Below are positions 6,144 through 13,057 of a DNA stretch of 15,416 nt, in pieces. Each line of letters begins with the position of its first letter. Positions within the stretch are counted from its first letter, which is position 1. Made by a program: the position numbers and the translations under genes. The notes beneath the pieces are model-generated. The model was not told the DNA's origin. It did no database searches and worked only from the letters and a program-made list of their open reading frames with translations. This stretch comes from Clostridium sp. CAG:1193. Lineage in GTDB: Bacteria; Bacillota_I; Bacilli_A; RF39; UBA660. The stretch spans positions 6,607 to 22,022 of the forward strand of contig HF990800.1 of the NCBI GenBank assembly GCA_000436255.1, in the 5' to 3' direction.

Positions 6144-7420
6144 TATTTAATAATTTCTTTACCACCCATATAAGGTCTTAAAACTTCTGGTATAGTTATA
6201 GAACCATCTTCATTATAATTATTTTCTATAACTGCAATTAATGCTCTTGTACTTGCTAGTACTGTATTATTTAATGTATGTAAATAATAATTACCAGATT
6301 CACCTTTTGCTCTTATACCAAGTCTTCTTGCTTGAGCATCACCTAATGTTGAACAACTACCAACTTCAAAATATTTTTGTTGTCTAGGACTCCATGCTTC
6401 TATATCACAACTTTTAACCTTTAAATCAGCTAAATCCCCACTACAACATTCAAGTTGTCTTACTGGTACATTCATACTTGTAAATATTTCAACTGTATAT
6501 TTCCACATCTTATTATACCAATCCATTGAATCTTCTGGTTTACATAGTACTATCATTTCTTGTTTTTCAAATTGGTGTACTCTATAAATACCCCTTTCTT
6601 CTATTCCATGTGCCCCTACTTCTTTTCTAAAACATGGTGAATATGATGTCATAGTTATAGGTAACTTGTTTTCATCTATTAACTCACCTTTAAATTTACC
6701 TATCATTGAGTGTTCACTAGTACCAATTAAGAATAAATCTTCACCTTCAATTTTATACATCATCGCATCCATTTCTGCAAAAGACATAACTCCATTTACA
6801 ACATCACTTCTAATCATAAATGGTGGAATACAATATATAAAACCCTTTTCTATCATAAAATCTCTAGCATAATTAAGCATTGCTGAAGATAATCTTGCAA
6901 TATCTCCCATTAAATAATAAAAACCATTTCCAGAAGTTCTTGCTGATGCATCTTTATCAAGGCCATCTAATTTATTCATAATATCAGCATGATATGGTAT
7001 TTCATAATTAGGTACTTTCGCATCTAAAAATCTTTGTACTTCTACATTCTCACTATCATCTTTTCCAATAGGCACTGACTCATCAATTATGTTAGGTATT
7101 TTATACATAATTTCTTTTATTTTTATTTCTAACTCGCTTAAATCTTTTTCTATCACTTCTAGCTTTTCATTTATAGAAACAACTTTATTTTTTTCTTCCA
7201 TTGCTTTATCTTTTTCGCCAGTTCTCATAAGAAGTCCAATATTTTCACTAATTAAATTTCTATCTTTCCTTAAATTATCTACTTCTACTTTTAACTCTCT
7301 ATATTTTTTATCTAAATCATATACTTCATCTACAAGTGGTAATTTAGAATCTTGAAACTTCTTATTAATATTTGCTTTAACTAAATCTTTGTGTTCTCTT
7401 ATTAATTTAATGTCTATCAT
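6143..7420 (-). CDS. serS: Seryl-tRNA synthetase
   Basis: This 425-residue class II aminoacyl-tRNA synthetase charges tRNA-Ser with serine using ATP. The N-terminal ~110 residues form the expected long antiparallel coiled coil (heptad Leu/Ile with Lys/Glu, e.g. LVDEVYDLDKKYRELKVEV) that grips the long variable arm of tRNA-Ser. The catalytic domain follows. Motif 2 is recognisable as FRKEVGAHGIEERG then RVHQFEKQEM near residues 263-285. Motif 3 is near the C-terminus (YLHTLNNTVLASTRALIAVIEN), and the family-typical PEVLRPYMGG ends the protein. Length is normal. The motif 2 loop (AHGIEERGIYR) differs from the common bacterial AGSAGRDTRG form. The gene stands alone behind a serine T-box and uses an AGGAGG site before its ATG. 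Confidence 0.97.
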   Translation of the reverse strand: MIDIKLIREHKDLVKANINKKFQDSKLPLVDEVYDLDKKYRELKVEVDNLRKDRNLISENIGLLMRTGEKDKAMEEKNKVVSINEKLEVIEKDLSELEIKIKEIMYKIPNIIDESVPIGKDDSENVEVQRFLDAKVPNYEIPYHADIMNKLDGLDKDASARTSGNGFYYLMGDIARLSSAMLNYARDFMIEKGFIYCIPPFMIRSDVVNGVMSFAEMDAMMYKIEGEDLFLIGTSEHSMIGKFKGELIDENKLPITMTSYSPCFRKEVGAHGIEERGIYRVHQFEKQEMIVLCKPEDSMDWYNKMWKYTVEIFTSMNVPVRQLECCSGDLADLKVKSCDIEAWSPRQQKYFEVGSCSTLGDAQARRLGIRAKGESGNYYLHTLNNTVLASTRALIAVIENNYNEDGSITIPEVLRPYMGGKEIIK

Positions 7421-7429
7421 AATTTCCTC

Positions 7430-7623
7430 CTAAAAAAATAAAGATGATACCACTATAGGAACGAACAACATGTCCGTGGTACCATCCTAATTAAACTCTT
7501 TTGATAACGGTATTCACCGGTAGTGATAAATGAGATTAGATTCATAAATTGCCATTATTAGTTTACACCAACCACTAACTCTCTATTAATACATTCTTTA
7601 TTACTATTTTCTCAATCACTTAT
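7430..7623 (-). ncRNA. T-box leader of serS, specifier UCU (serine)
   Basis: Read on the minus strand, the leader carries the Stem I elements AGAGAG (7584-7579) and GGTTGGTGTAAAC (7573-7561). GAA then UCU then A follows (specifier at 7540-7538), which matches a serine codon in the usual specifier-loop context. The T-box itself reads AGGATGGTACCACGG (7488-7474), close to the usual AGGGTGGNACCGCGG. The antiterminator pairs AGGA with TCCT and ACGGA with TTCGT around the UGGU bulge that contacts the tRNA 3' end. Uncharged tRNA-Ser would stabilise the antiterminator and allow serS transcription. The leader length is normal. Confidence 0.93.
7432..7486 (-). terminator. T-box-controlled terminator before serS
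   Basis: On the minus strand GATGGTACCAC (7486-7476) pairs with GTGGTATCATC (7453-7443) in an 11-bp stem with one G-U pair, followed by TTTATTTTTTTA. It overlaps the T-box sequence, so it is mutually exclusive with the antiterminator. Confidence 0.88.
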
Positions 7624-7650
7624 AAGTAAATAATACAATTATTTACTTAT
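7622..7650. repeat. Perfect inverted repeat overlapping the serS promoter -10
   Basis: ATAAGTAAATAA (minus strand 7650-7639) and TTATTTACTTAT (7633-7622) form a 12-bp perfect inverted repeat with loop TTGTA. The -10 box (7635-7630) lies in its loop and 3' arm. It may be the 3' hairpin of the pilC-pilD transcript, although no U run follows it, or a repressor operator on serS. The sequence does not decide between these. Confidence 0.6.
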
Positions 7651-7658
7651 GTTGTCAA
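7630..7658 (-). promoter_or_regulatory. serS promoter
   Basis: On the minus strand TTGACA (7658-7653) and TATTAT (7635-7630) are separated by 17 bases. The predicted start near 7623 gives a T-box leader of about 200 bases before the serS ATG. The promoter begins ten bases downstream of the pilD stop codon. Confidence 0.85.
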
Positions 7659-7667
7659 TTAATTTTA

Positions 7668-8441
7668 TTAAATTATTCCTAAGAATTTAAGTATTGTTAC
7701 AGCATCTACTCTAGTAAATAAGAATATAAGTGCTGAAATACCTAAATAAGGTCCAAATGGTAATTCATGACTTTTATTACCCTTTAACTTTAAACTAACT
7801 AATGATATAGGTAATGCTATAAAACTAGCAAGTACTATTGAAAGAAGTGATAATTCCCATCCAATAGTAAGTCCAAATACAAGCATTAATTTAATATCTC
7901 CCCATCCTAAAGATTCTCTTTTAAATATTTTATCTCCCAATAATTTAAATAAATATAAAACTATAAATGGTATTATCATATCAATTAATAAACTTGGTAT
8001 AATACTAAATCCCCCTTGAATTACTTTAAGTATAAATATTATACTTCCACAAAATATTAATAATGAATCAGGAATAACCATATAAAGTATATCTGATAAT
8101 ATCAATATTAATACCATTGATAAAAATACAAGTGCAATAAACGTATCTATATTTATTCCAAATATCAAATATGTAAGTGCAAATAAAATTCCCGTTGTAA
8201 ATTCAAATATTGGATAAAATATAGCTATTTTATCTTTACAATTTTTACATTTTCCACCTTGAATTACATACGAAATTATTGGTATTAATTCTATAGGTGT
8301 TAATTTATGATTACATTTAGTGCAATGTGATGCTGGTCTAATTAAAGACATGTTGTTGGGTAATCTATATCCAACAACATTATAAAATGAACCTAACACT
8401 GTACCAAATATAAAGAATACTATTAAATAATATACTTCCAT
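7668..8441 (-). CDS. pilD: Prepilin peptidase (type IV leader peptidase, PilD/ComC family)
   Basis: This 257-residue integral membrane aspartyl protease cleaves the leader of type IV prepilins or competence pseudopilins and usually N-methylates the new end. After a first membrane helix comes the family signature GSFYNVVGYRLP (17-28). A zinc-binding domain with C40-x2-C43 and C65-x2-C68 follows. The two catalytic aspartates fit D117 (LSDILYMVIPD, with the typical P-D at 124-125) and D182 in GWGDIKLM, the GxGD motif. Six or more hydrophobic helices fill the rest. The ATG follows GGGGG and begins 8 bases after the pilC stop, so the two are co-transcribed. No pilin or PilB-type ATPase gene is in the window, so substrates must be encoded elsewhere. 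Confidence 0.95.
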   Translation of the reverse strand: MEVYYLIVFFIFGTVLGSFYNVVGYRLPNNMSLIRPASHCTKCNHKLTPIELIPIISYVIQGGKCKNCKDKIAIFYPIFEFTTGILFALTYLIFGINIDTFIALVFLSMVLILILSDILYMVIPDSLLIFCGSIIFILKVIQGGFSIIPSLLIDMIIPFIVLYLFKLLGDKIFKRESLGWGDIKLMLVFGLTIGWELSLLSIVLASFIALPISLVSLKLKGNKSHELPFGPYLGISALIFLFTRVDAVTILKFLGII

Positions 8442-8449
8442 ACATCCCC

Positions 8450-10816
8450 CTAACCTATATTTTGATACATATCAAACATCGGTAATACTACTGATAATAA
8501 TACAACACCAACTATTGCTGCAAGTATTACTATTAATACCGGTTCAATAAATGCTTTTATTTGATTAACCGCATTATTATGTTGATCTTGATAATAATTT
8601 GCAACCTTATCCATCATTGAACCAAGTTGTCCTGTTTTCTCACCAGTAAGTATCATTTCATACGCAATTGTAGGAAAAGCCCAATGATTTTTAAATGAAT
8701 TTGATATTGCCTCACCTTTTGCAAGGTTTGTAATTGTATCAAATATAAGCATCTTATATACTTCATTATTAGTAATTTTACTTAATACTTCCATACAATC
8801 TGTAATATAAACATTATGATTTAATAAAGATGCGAATGTTTTAGTAAACATTGTTACTTCATTATAAATTATTATTTTACCAAATATAGGCATATTCATA
8901 AGTAAACTTTGTATTACAGTTCTAAATACTTTTATTGTTCTAAATAATATTGCAAATACTAATATAAATCCAAATATGCCAATAATTAAATATGGCCAAT
9001 ATGTTTGTAAGAAATTACTTATCGATATTATAATTACCGTTATTTTAGGTAAGTCTGCGTTTAATCCACCATATATACTAACAAACTCAGGTATAACTTT
9101 TACCATTATAAATATTAATACTGATATTGCAAACGTTAATACAACTATTGGATAAGTAAGTGCACTCATCATTTGTTTTTTAGTTTTTTCTGTTTCTCTA
9201 TAATAATCAGCCATATCATCAAGTGTTTCAGGTAAATCACCAGTAAGTTCTGATGTCTTAATCATGTTTATTAATAGCCTTGGAAAGATATTCCCTTGTT
9301 TTGCTAAAGCTTCACTAAAGTTATCACCCATAGTAAGTTCATATATAATTGATTTATATACTTGCTTTTGACCAGTTTTTTTAGTTTGTTTAGATAATAT
9401 TTTAACTGAATCAACTAATGTTATACCTGATTTTAAGAATGTAGATAACTGTGTTAAAAAGAAATCTAAATCTTTGGCATTAAATTTAGGTGCAAATAAG
9501 GTAAGGCCTTTAACAAGAGTTTTCTGAGGAGTTATTTCATATACTTCATAACCTTCAGCAATCAAAAATGAGTGTACATCTAGCTTAGAAAATGCAGCAA
9601 AATAGCCTTTTTCAACTTTACCAGTTTCTAAATTTTTAGCAACGTACTTATACATTATTTTCTCTTCACTACGAATCGCATCCGCACCTTCAAAGTCAAT
9701 AAGTAAAGTCTGCCTTTGCATTTCACGTCTATTTTGTCTATCCTTAACAAAAGATAAATTATTATACCAATCTTTTACTTTTTCTTGTAAAGTTTTTCTT
9801 TCTTTTTTCTCTTTTTCTTTACTTTCTTCTTCTGCTTTTTTAATTAATAATGCTTTTTCTTTTCTTTCACGTCTTGCTTGTTCTTTTTCTTTCTTTATCT
9901 TCTTATTTTTTTCTTGCTTTTCTCTTAGAAGATTTAACTTTTTCTCATCTTTTTCTTGCTTCTCACGAGCTTTTTCCTCATATTTTCTTCTAAGTTCTTC
10001 TTTCTTTCTTTCTTCTTTTTCATGTTTTATTTTTTCTTTTTCTTCTTTAATACGCTTTTTCTCTAAATCACGCTCTTCTTTAGTAAGACCTCTATTATTA
10101 GATGTAGAGTTATCACTAAGAATTTTTTCTCTTTCTTTTTCCCTTTTTTTATCTTCACGTAATCTTAGTTCTTCCGCTTTTTTATTTTCAATTTCTTGCT
10201 TTTTCTGTTCCTTTAGTTCTATTAATTTCCTTTTTGCTTCCTCTTTTTTTAGTTCTTTTTCTTTTATTCTTGCTAATTTTTCTTCACGTGCTTTTTCTTT
10301 TAGCTCTAACTTTCTTTTCTTCTCTTCTTCCCTCTTAGTAAGTAATAGCGTATTCCTTTCTTCTTTTGAAATAGTACTTTTTCCTAATATTTCATTTTCT
10401 TTTTTTCTTTTTTCTCTATTTTCTTTTATTCTTTTAATAAAAGAGGATATAAATGATTCTTTTTTCTCTTTAGTACGCTTTTCATTTACAAATTCTTTAT
10501 AAGAAATTGTTGGAATTATACCCGTTTTTTTAATATCATCTAATTCAAGAACTTCCGTTTTTTCAAGTTCTTTTAATTGTATTTTTCTTTCTTTTTCTTT
10601 AATTTTTTCTTTTTCTTTTTCAATGCTTTCTATTTTATTTTCTAGTGCTTTTTCTAACTTTTCCTTCTTCTTCTTTGTTTTTCTATCTATTCTTATATAA
10701 TCATCATTACTTGATGCTATAGTATTATTTTTATTTATATAACCACAAAAATAAACATTTTCATGTTTACTAACTTCAAAGTTAAAATCTATATTTCCCT
10801 TGTTATTAAACCTCAT
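8450..10816 (-). CDS. pilC: PilC/GspF-family inner-membrane platform protein with a 387-residue Lys/Glu-rich N-terminal extension
   Basis: This 788-residue protein has two very different parts. Residues ~388-788 are a full-length PilC/GspF/ComGB platform protein. It starts MYKYVAKNLETGKVEKGYF, the usual family opening. Two T2SSF domains follow (about 445-570 and 645-780), with membrane helices near 560-583, 615-635 and 759-779. This part assembles type IV pili or competence pseudopili with a PilB-type ATPase. Residues ~50-360 are almost entirely Lys, Glu, Arg and Leu, with repeated blocks such as EKEKEKIKEKERK and KEERKKEELRRKYEEKAREK, and probably form a long charged helix or coiled coil in the cytoplasm. 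The first ~45 residues are not of this type. GGAGG precedes the ATG at a rather long 12-base spacing. M388 is an in-frame ATG but has no good ribosome binding site, so a fusion protein is favoured. Confidence 0.9.
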   Translation of the reverse strand: MRFNNKGNIDFNFEVSKHENVYFCGYINKNNTIASSNDDYIRIDRKTKKKKEKLEKALENKIESIEKEKEKIKEKERKIQLKELEKTEVLELDDIKKTGIIPTISYKEFVNEKRTKEKKESFISSFIKRIKENREKRKKENEILGKSTISKEERNTLLLTKREEEKKRKLELKEKAREEKLARIKEKELKKEEAKRKLIELKEQKKQEIENKKAEELRLREDKKREKEREKILSDNSTSNNRGLTKEERDLEKKRIKEEKEKIKHEKEERKKEELRRKYEEKAREKQEKDEKKLNLLREKQEKNKKIKKEKEQARRERKEKALLIKKAEEESKEKEKKERKTLQEKVKDWYNNLSFVKDRQNRREMQRQTLLIDFEGADAIRSEEKIMYKYVAKNLETGKVEKGYFAAFSKLDVHSFLIAEGYEVYEITPQKTLVKGLTLFAPKFNAKDLDFFLTQLSTFLKSGITLVDSVKILSKQTKKTGQKQVYKSIIYELTMGDNFSEALAKQGNIFPRLLINMIKTSELTGDLPETLDDMADYYRETEKTKKQMMSALTYPIVVLTFAISVLIFIMVKVIPEFVSIYGGLNADLPKITVIIISISNFLQTYWPYLIIGIFGFILVFAILFRTIKVFRTVIQSLLMNMPIFGKIIIYNEVTMFTKTFASLLNHNVYITDCMEVLSKITNNEVYKMLIFDTITNLAKGEAISNSFKNHWAFPTIAYEMILTGEKTGQLGSMMDKVANYYQDQHNNAVNQIKAFIEPVLIVILAAIVGVVLLSVVLPMFDMYQNIG

Positions 10817-10857
10817 ATAGTTTGCACACCTCCGAAGCCCTTCCTACTCTATATAAA

Positions 10858-10886
10858 AGTATAACACATATTTTCAAATATTTAAA
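10858..10886 (-). promoter_or_regulatory. Probable pilC-pilD promoter
   Basis: On the minus strand TATACT (10863-10858) is preceded by TG plus one base (extended -10) and by TTTAAA (10886-10881) at 17 bases. The -10 is convincing and the -35 is weak. It overlaps the divergent YqfQ-like promoter, so the two operons could interfere or share a regulator. Confidence 0.5.
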
Positions 10887-10899
10887 CTTTTTTTATACA
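10871..10899 (+). promoter_or_regulatory. Possible promoter of the YqfQ-like gene
   Basis: TTTTCA (10871-10876) and TATACA (10894-10899) are 17 bases apart and would start transcription near 10906. A better TATAAT at 10906-10911 lies too close to the ribosome binding site to leave a useful leader. Assignment is tentative. Confidence 0.35.
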
Positions 10900-10930
10900 T
10901 TTTCATATAATATTTTGAGGAGGAATGTCT

Positions 10931-11272
10931 ATGTATAATCAATATCCATATTCTTCTTTCGCACCAAGTACTTATAACATGATGCAACCAGCTAGTTCAA
11001 ATCCATCTGGTATCGGATCATTACTTGGTCTTGGAAGAAAAAGCTTTAGCTGGGATGGTTTTTTAAACAATGCTCAAAAGACATTAAATGTAATTAATCA
11101 AGCAATGCCAATATATAATCAAGTTAAACCAATGTTTAGAAACATGGGAACAGTATTTAGAGTTATGAGTGAATTAAATAAAGGTAGTGCAGTTACTACT
11201 GCTACAAGTACTGTAGCAAATACAGCTAATGTAGCAAGCTCAGCTGTAAGTACACCACAATTCTTCGCATAA
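10931..11272 (+). CDS. YqfQ/VrrA-like small protein
   Basis: This 113-residue protein has an Asn/Tyr/Gln/Ser/Pro-rich N-terminus (YNQYPYSSFAPSTYNMMQP), a glycine-rich turn (GIGSLLGLGRK), a central conserved-looking helix (FLNNAQKTLNVINQAMPIYNQVKPMFRNM), and a Thr/Ala/Val/Ser-rich tail. The central pattern (a FL-x-N-A-Q-K-x-L-N then a P-x-x-x-Q-x-x-P block) resembles the YqfQ/VrrA family. In Bacillus that gene lies in the same neighbourhood as trmK and sigA, which supports the call. Its function is not established. The upstream ATG at 10925 is one base from GAGGAGG (10917-10923), too close, whereas the ATG at 10931 is 7 bases away and is taken as the start. It is transcribed away from pilC and converges on trmK. 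Confidence 0.7.
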   Translation: MYNQYPYSSFAPSTYNMMQPASSNPSGIGSLLGLGRKSFSWDGFLNNAQKTLNVINQAMPIYNQVKPMFRNMGTVFRVMSELNKGSAVTTATSTVANTANVASSAVSTPQFFA

Positions 11273-11281
11273 TTACTACTT

Positions 11282-11313
11282 AAAAAAATTCTATTAAACA
11301 ATAGAATCTTTTT
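11282..11313. terminator. Bidirectional terminator between the YqfQ-like gene and trmK
   Basis: ATTCTATT (11288-11295) and AATAGAAT (11300-11307) form an 8-bp stem with loop AAAC. An A run precedes it and CTTTTTAATTT follows, so it can terminate the YqfQ-like gene on the plus strand and the dnaG-rpoD-trmK transcript on the minus strand. Confidence 0.8.
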
Positions 11314-11980
11314 AATTTGTTATATTTAATTTTTTATTTATTAATTTTATTCTTCTTTTTATTTGTAATCTTTTTATTATATTCTTCTTAGGAACTACTG
11401 ATAATAATATATTACACTTCTTAAGTTCAATTTTTAAATATTCATTAAATAAATCATGATTATTAATAATGCCTAATTCTAAATCTATATGATTATATTT
11501 TTTCTTACCCTTTTTATAAGAAGTGATGAAATAGTAAAAATTATTGTCCAATACTAAAGTCTCTTTATCTATATAATAACCATTTTTCACAAGATATTTT
11601 CTTATTATTTCAGGATTAGTATTAGATTCAATAACCAGTTTATTAATACTTGATAACTTTTCTTTATTTTTAAGTATTTTAAGAATTGTTTGATAACCCA
11701 ACCCAGTTATTACAGCAGTATTTATATTATATTCATCCTTAATACCATTTAATCCATTATCACATATTAATACAATATTATTATCCATTTTGTACTTTTC
11801 TATATTTTCTTTTCCTTTATTTAAAGCACTTTTTCTTAAATCTGATGCATAATAAACTTTATTATATTTACTTGCTAAAAATATGTCCAATAAAGCATGA
11901 TCACACCCTACATCTATTACTACATCATCTTTATCAATCATATTCGCTATTTCGTTTAGTCTTTTAGATAATTTAATCAT
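11312..11980 (-). CDS. trmK: tRNA (adenine22-N1)-methyltransferase TrmK
   Basis: This 222-residue class I S-adenosylmethionine-dependent methyltransferase modifies A22 in the D-arm of tRNAs in Gram-positive bacteria. Motif I is VIDVGCDHALLDIFLA (21-36), followed by the ASDLRKSAL acidic-loop region (45-53) and the catalytic-loop position ITGLGYQTILKIL (91-103). The usual family form of the last motif is AGMGG, so the TGLGY here is a modest departure. The C-terminal ~60 residues are Lys/Ile-rich and helical. The ATG overlaps the end of the sigma factor gene by 8 bases, which implies translational coupling. The sigA-trmK adjacency is conserved in Firmicutes and supports the call. Confidence 0.9.
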   Translation of the reverse strand: MIKLSKRLNEIANMIDKDDVVIDVGCDHALLDIFLASKYNKVYYASDLRKSALNKGKENIEKYKMDNNIVLICDNGLNGIKDEYNINTAVITGLGYQTILKILKNKEKLSSINKLVIESNTNPEIIRKYLVKNGYYIDKETLVLDNNFYYFITSYKKGKKKYNHIDLELGIINNHDLFNEYLKIELKKCNILLSVVPKKNIIKRLQIKRRIKLINKKLNITN

Positions 11981-13055
11981 TTAGATAATCCTTTAATTTT
12001 CTTGAACGAGATGGATGACGTAATTTTCTTAACGCTTTAGCTTCTATTTGTCTTATTCTCTCTCTTGTTACACCAAATAAGTTACCAACTTCTTCAAGAG
12101 TTCTACAAGTTCCATCCTCAAGACCAAATCTTAATCTTAATACTTGTTCTTCTCTTTCAGTAAGTGTTAATAATACTTCTGATATTTCATCTTTTAAAAG
12201 CTCATTAATTGCATATTCCTCTGGGCTCATGTTACTTTCATCTTTAATAAAGTCTGCAACACAAGAATCTTCATCTTCTCTAGTTGGTTTTTCTAGCGAG
12301 ATTGGATCTACATCTATTTTTATTATTTCTCTTATTTTTTCAACTGGTATACCCATTTTATCTGCTAATTCTTCTTCTGTTGGTTCCCTATTTAACTCAA
12401 GAGTTAATTGTCTTTGGGTTCTTTTTAATTTATTTATAGTTTCTACCATATGTACTGGAACTCTTATAGTTTTTGCTTGATCTGCAATTGCTCTTGTTAT
12501 AGCTTGTCTTATCCACCAAGTTGCATATGTACTAAATTTATATCCCTTAGTAGCATCAAATTTATCTACTGCTTTCATAAGGCCCATATTACCCTCTTGT
12601 ATTAAATCTAGGAATGATAAATTCCTTCCTACATATCTTTTTGCAATTGATACAACTAAACGAAGGTTAGATTCTGCAAGTATATTCTTAGCCTCTTCAT
12701 CGCCATTTGCAACTCTTTCAGATAATTTTAATTCCTCGTCTAAAGAAAGAAGACTAATTTTACCAATTTCCTTTAAATACATTCTAACAGGATCATTAAT
12801 ACTAACTGTTTTAGGTACAGATAAATCTCCTAATAAATCTTCTCCTCCACTTTCATCATTACCCTCTTCAACTTCTTCACTTACTACTTCAATATTCATA
12901 TCATGAAACAAATTATATAATTCATCTAGTGAATCACTATCTAATTCAAGACCTTTTAAATTATCTGCTAACTCTTCAAATGTAATGTATCCTTTGCTTT
13001 TACCCATTTTAATTAGCGCTTTTTTTCTTTCATCAAATGTTTTAATCTCATTCAT
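11973..13055 (-). CDS. rpoD: Primary (housekeeping) RNA polymerase sigma factor SigA/RpoD
   Basis: This 360-residue group 1 sigma-70 factor directs RNA polymerase to -10/-35 promoters. Region 1.1 is short (about 1-75). Region 1.2 begins at DPVRMYLKEIG (88-98). Region 2 contains NLRLVVSIAKRYVGRNLSFL (130-149) and the -10 recognition helix around YKFSTYATWWIRQAITRAI (172-190). Region 3 runs to about 280. Region 4.2, which reads the -35 box, is EEVGNLFGVTRERIRQIEAK (321-340) followed by ALRKLRHPSRS. Length and order match Bacillus SigA, and the consensus promoters in this window agree with that specificity. The ATG is two bases after the dnaG stop, and the 3' end overlaps trmK. Confidence 0.98.
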   Translation of the reverse strand: MNEIKTFDERKKALIKMGKSKGYITFEELADNLKGLELDSDSLDELYNLFHDMNIEVVSEEVEEGNDESGGEDLLGDLSVPKTVSINDPVRMYLKEIGKISLLSLDEELKLSERVANGDEEAKNILAESNLRLVVSIAKRYVGRNLSFLDLIQEGNMGLMKAVDKFDATKGYKFSTYATWWIRQAITRAIADQAKTIRVPVHMVETINKLKRTQRQLTLELNREPTEEELADKMGIPVEKIREIIKIDVDPISLEKPTREDEDSCVADFIKDESNMSPEEYAINELLKDEISEVLLTLTEREEQVLRLRFGLEDGTCRTLEEVGNLFGVTRERIRQIEAKALRKLRHPSRSRKLKDYLND

Positions 13056-13057
13056 AT

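Noticed and set aside
7089..7355. Plus-strand open frame of 88 codons inside serS
   Set aside because: It is antisense to the coiled-coil region of a clear gene, has no ribosome binding site, and has a Ser/Phe/Leu/Ile-rich composition expected from reading Lys/Glu codons backwards.
9700..10700. The long pyrimidine-rich plus-strand tract as a repeat or CRISPR-like array
   Set aside because: It has no regular period or spacers; it is simply the complement of Lys/Glu codons in the pilC extension.
10906..10911. TATAAT as the -10 box of the YqfQ-like gene
   Set aside because: The transcript would start within GAGGAGG, leaving no room for ribosome binding; the TATACA at 10894 is a better fit though still weak.
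11119..11301. Minus-strand open frame opposite the YqfQ-like gene
   Set aside because: It would end the other way through the terminator, lacks a ribosome binding site, and the plus-strand gene has a strong one and a family-like sequence.
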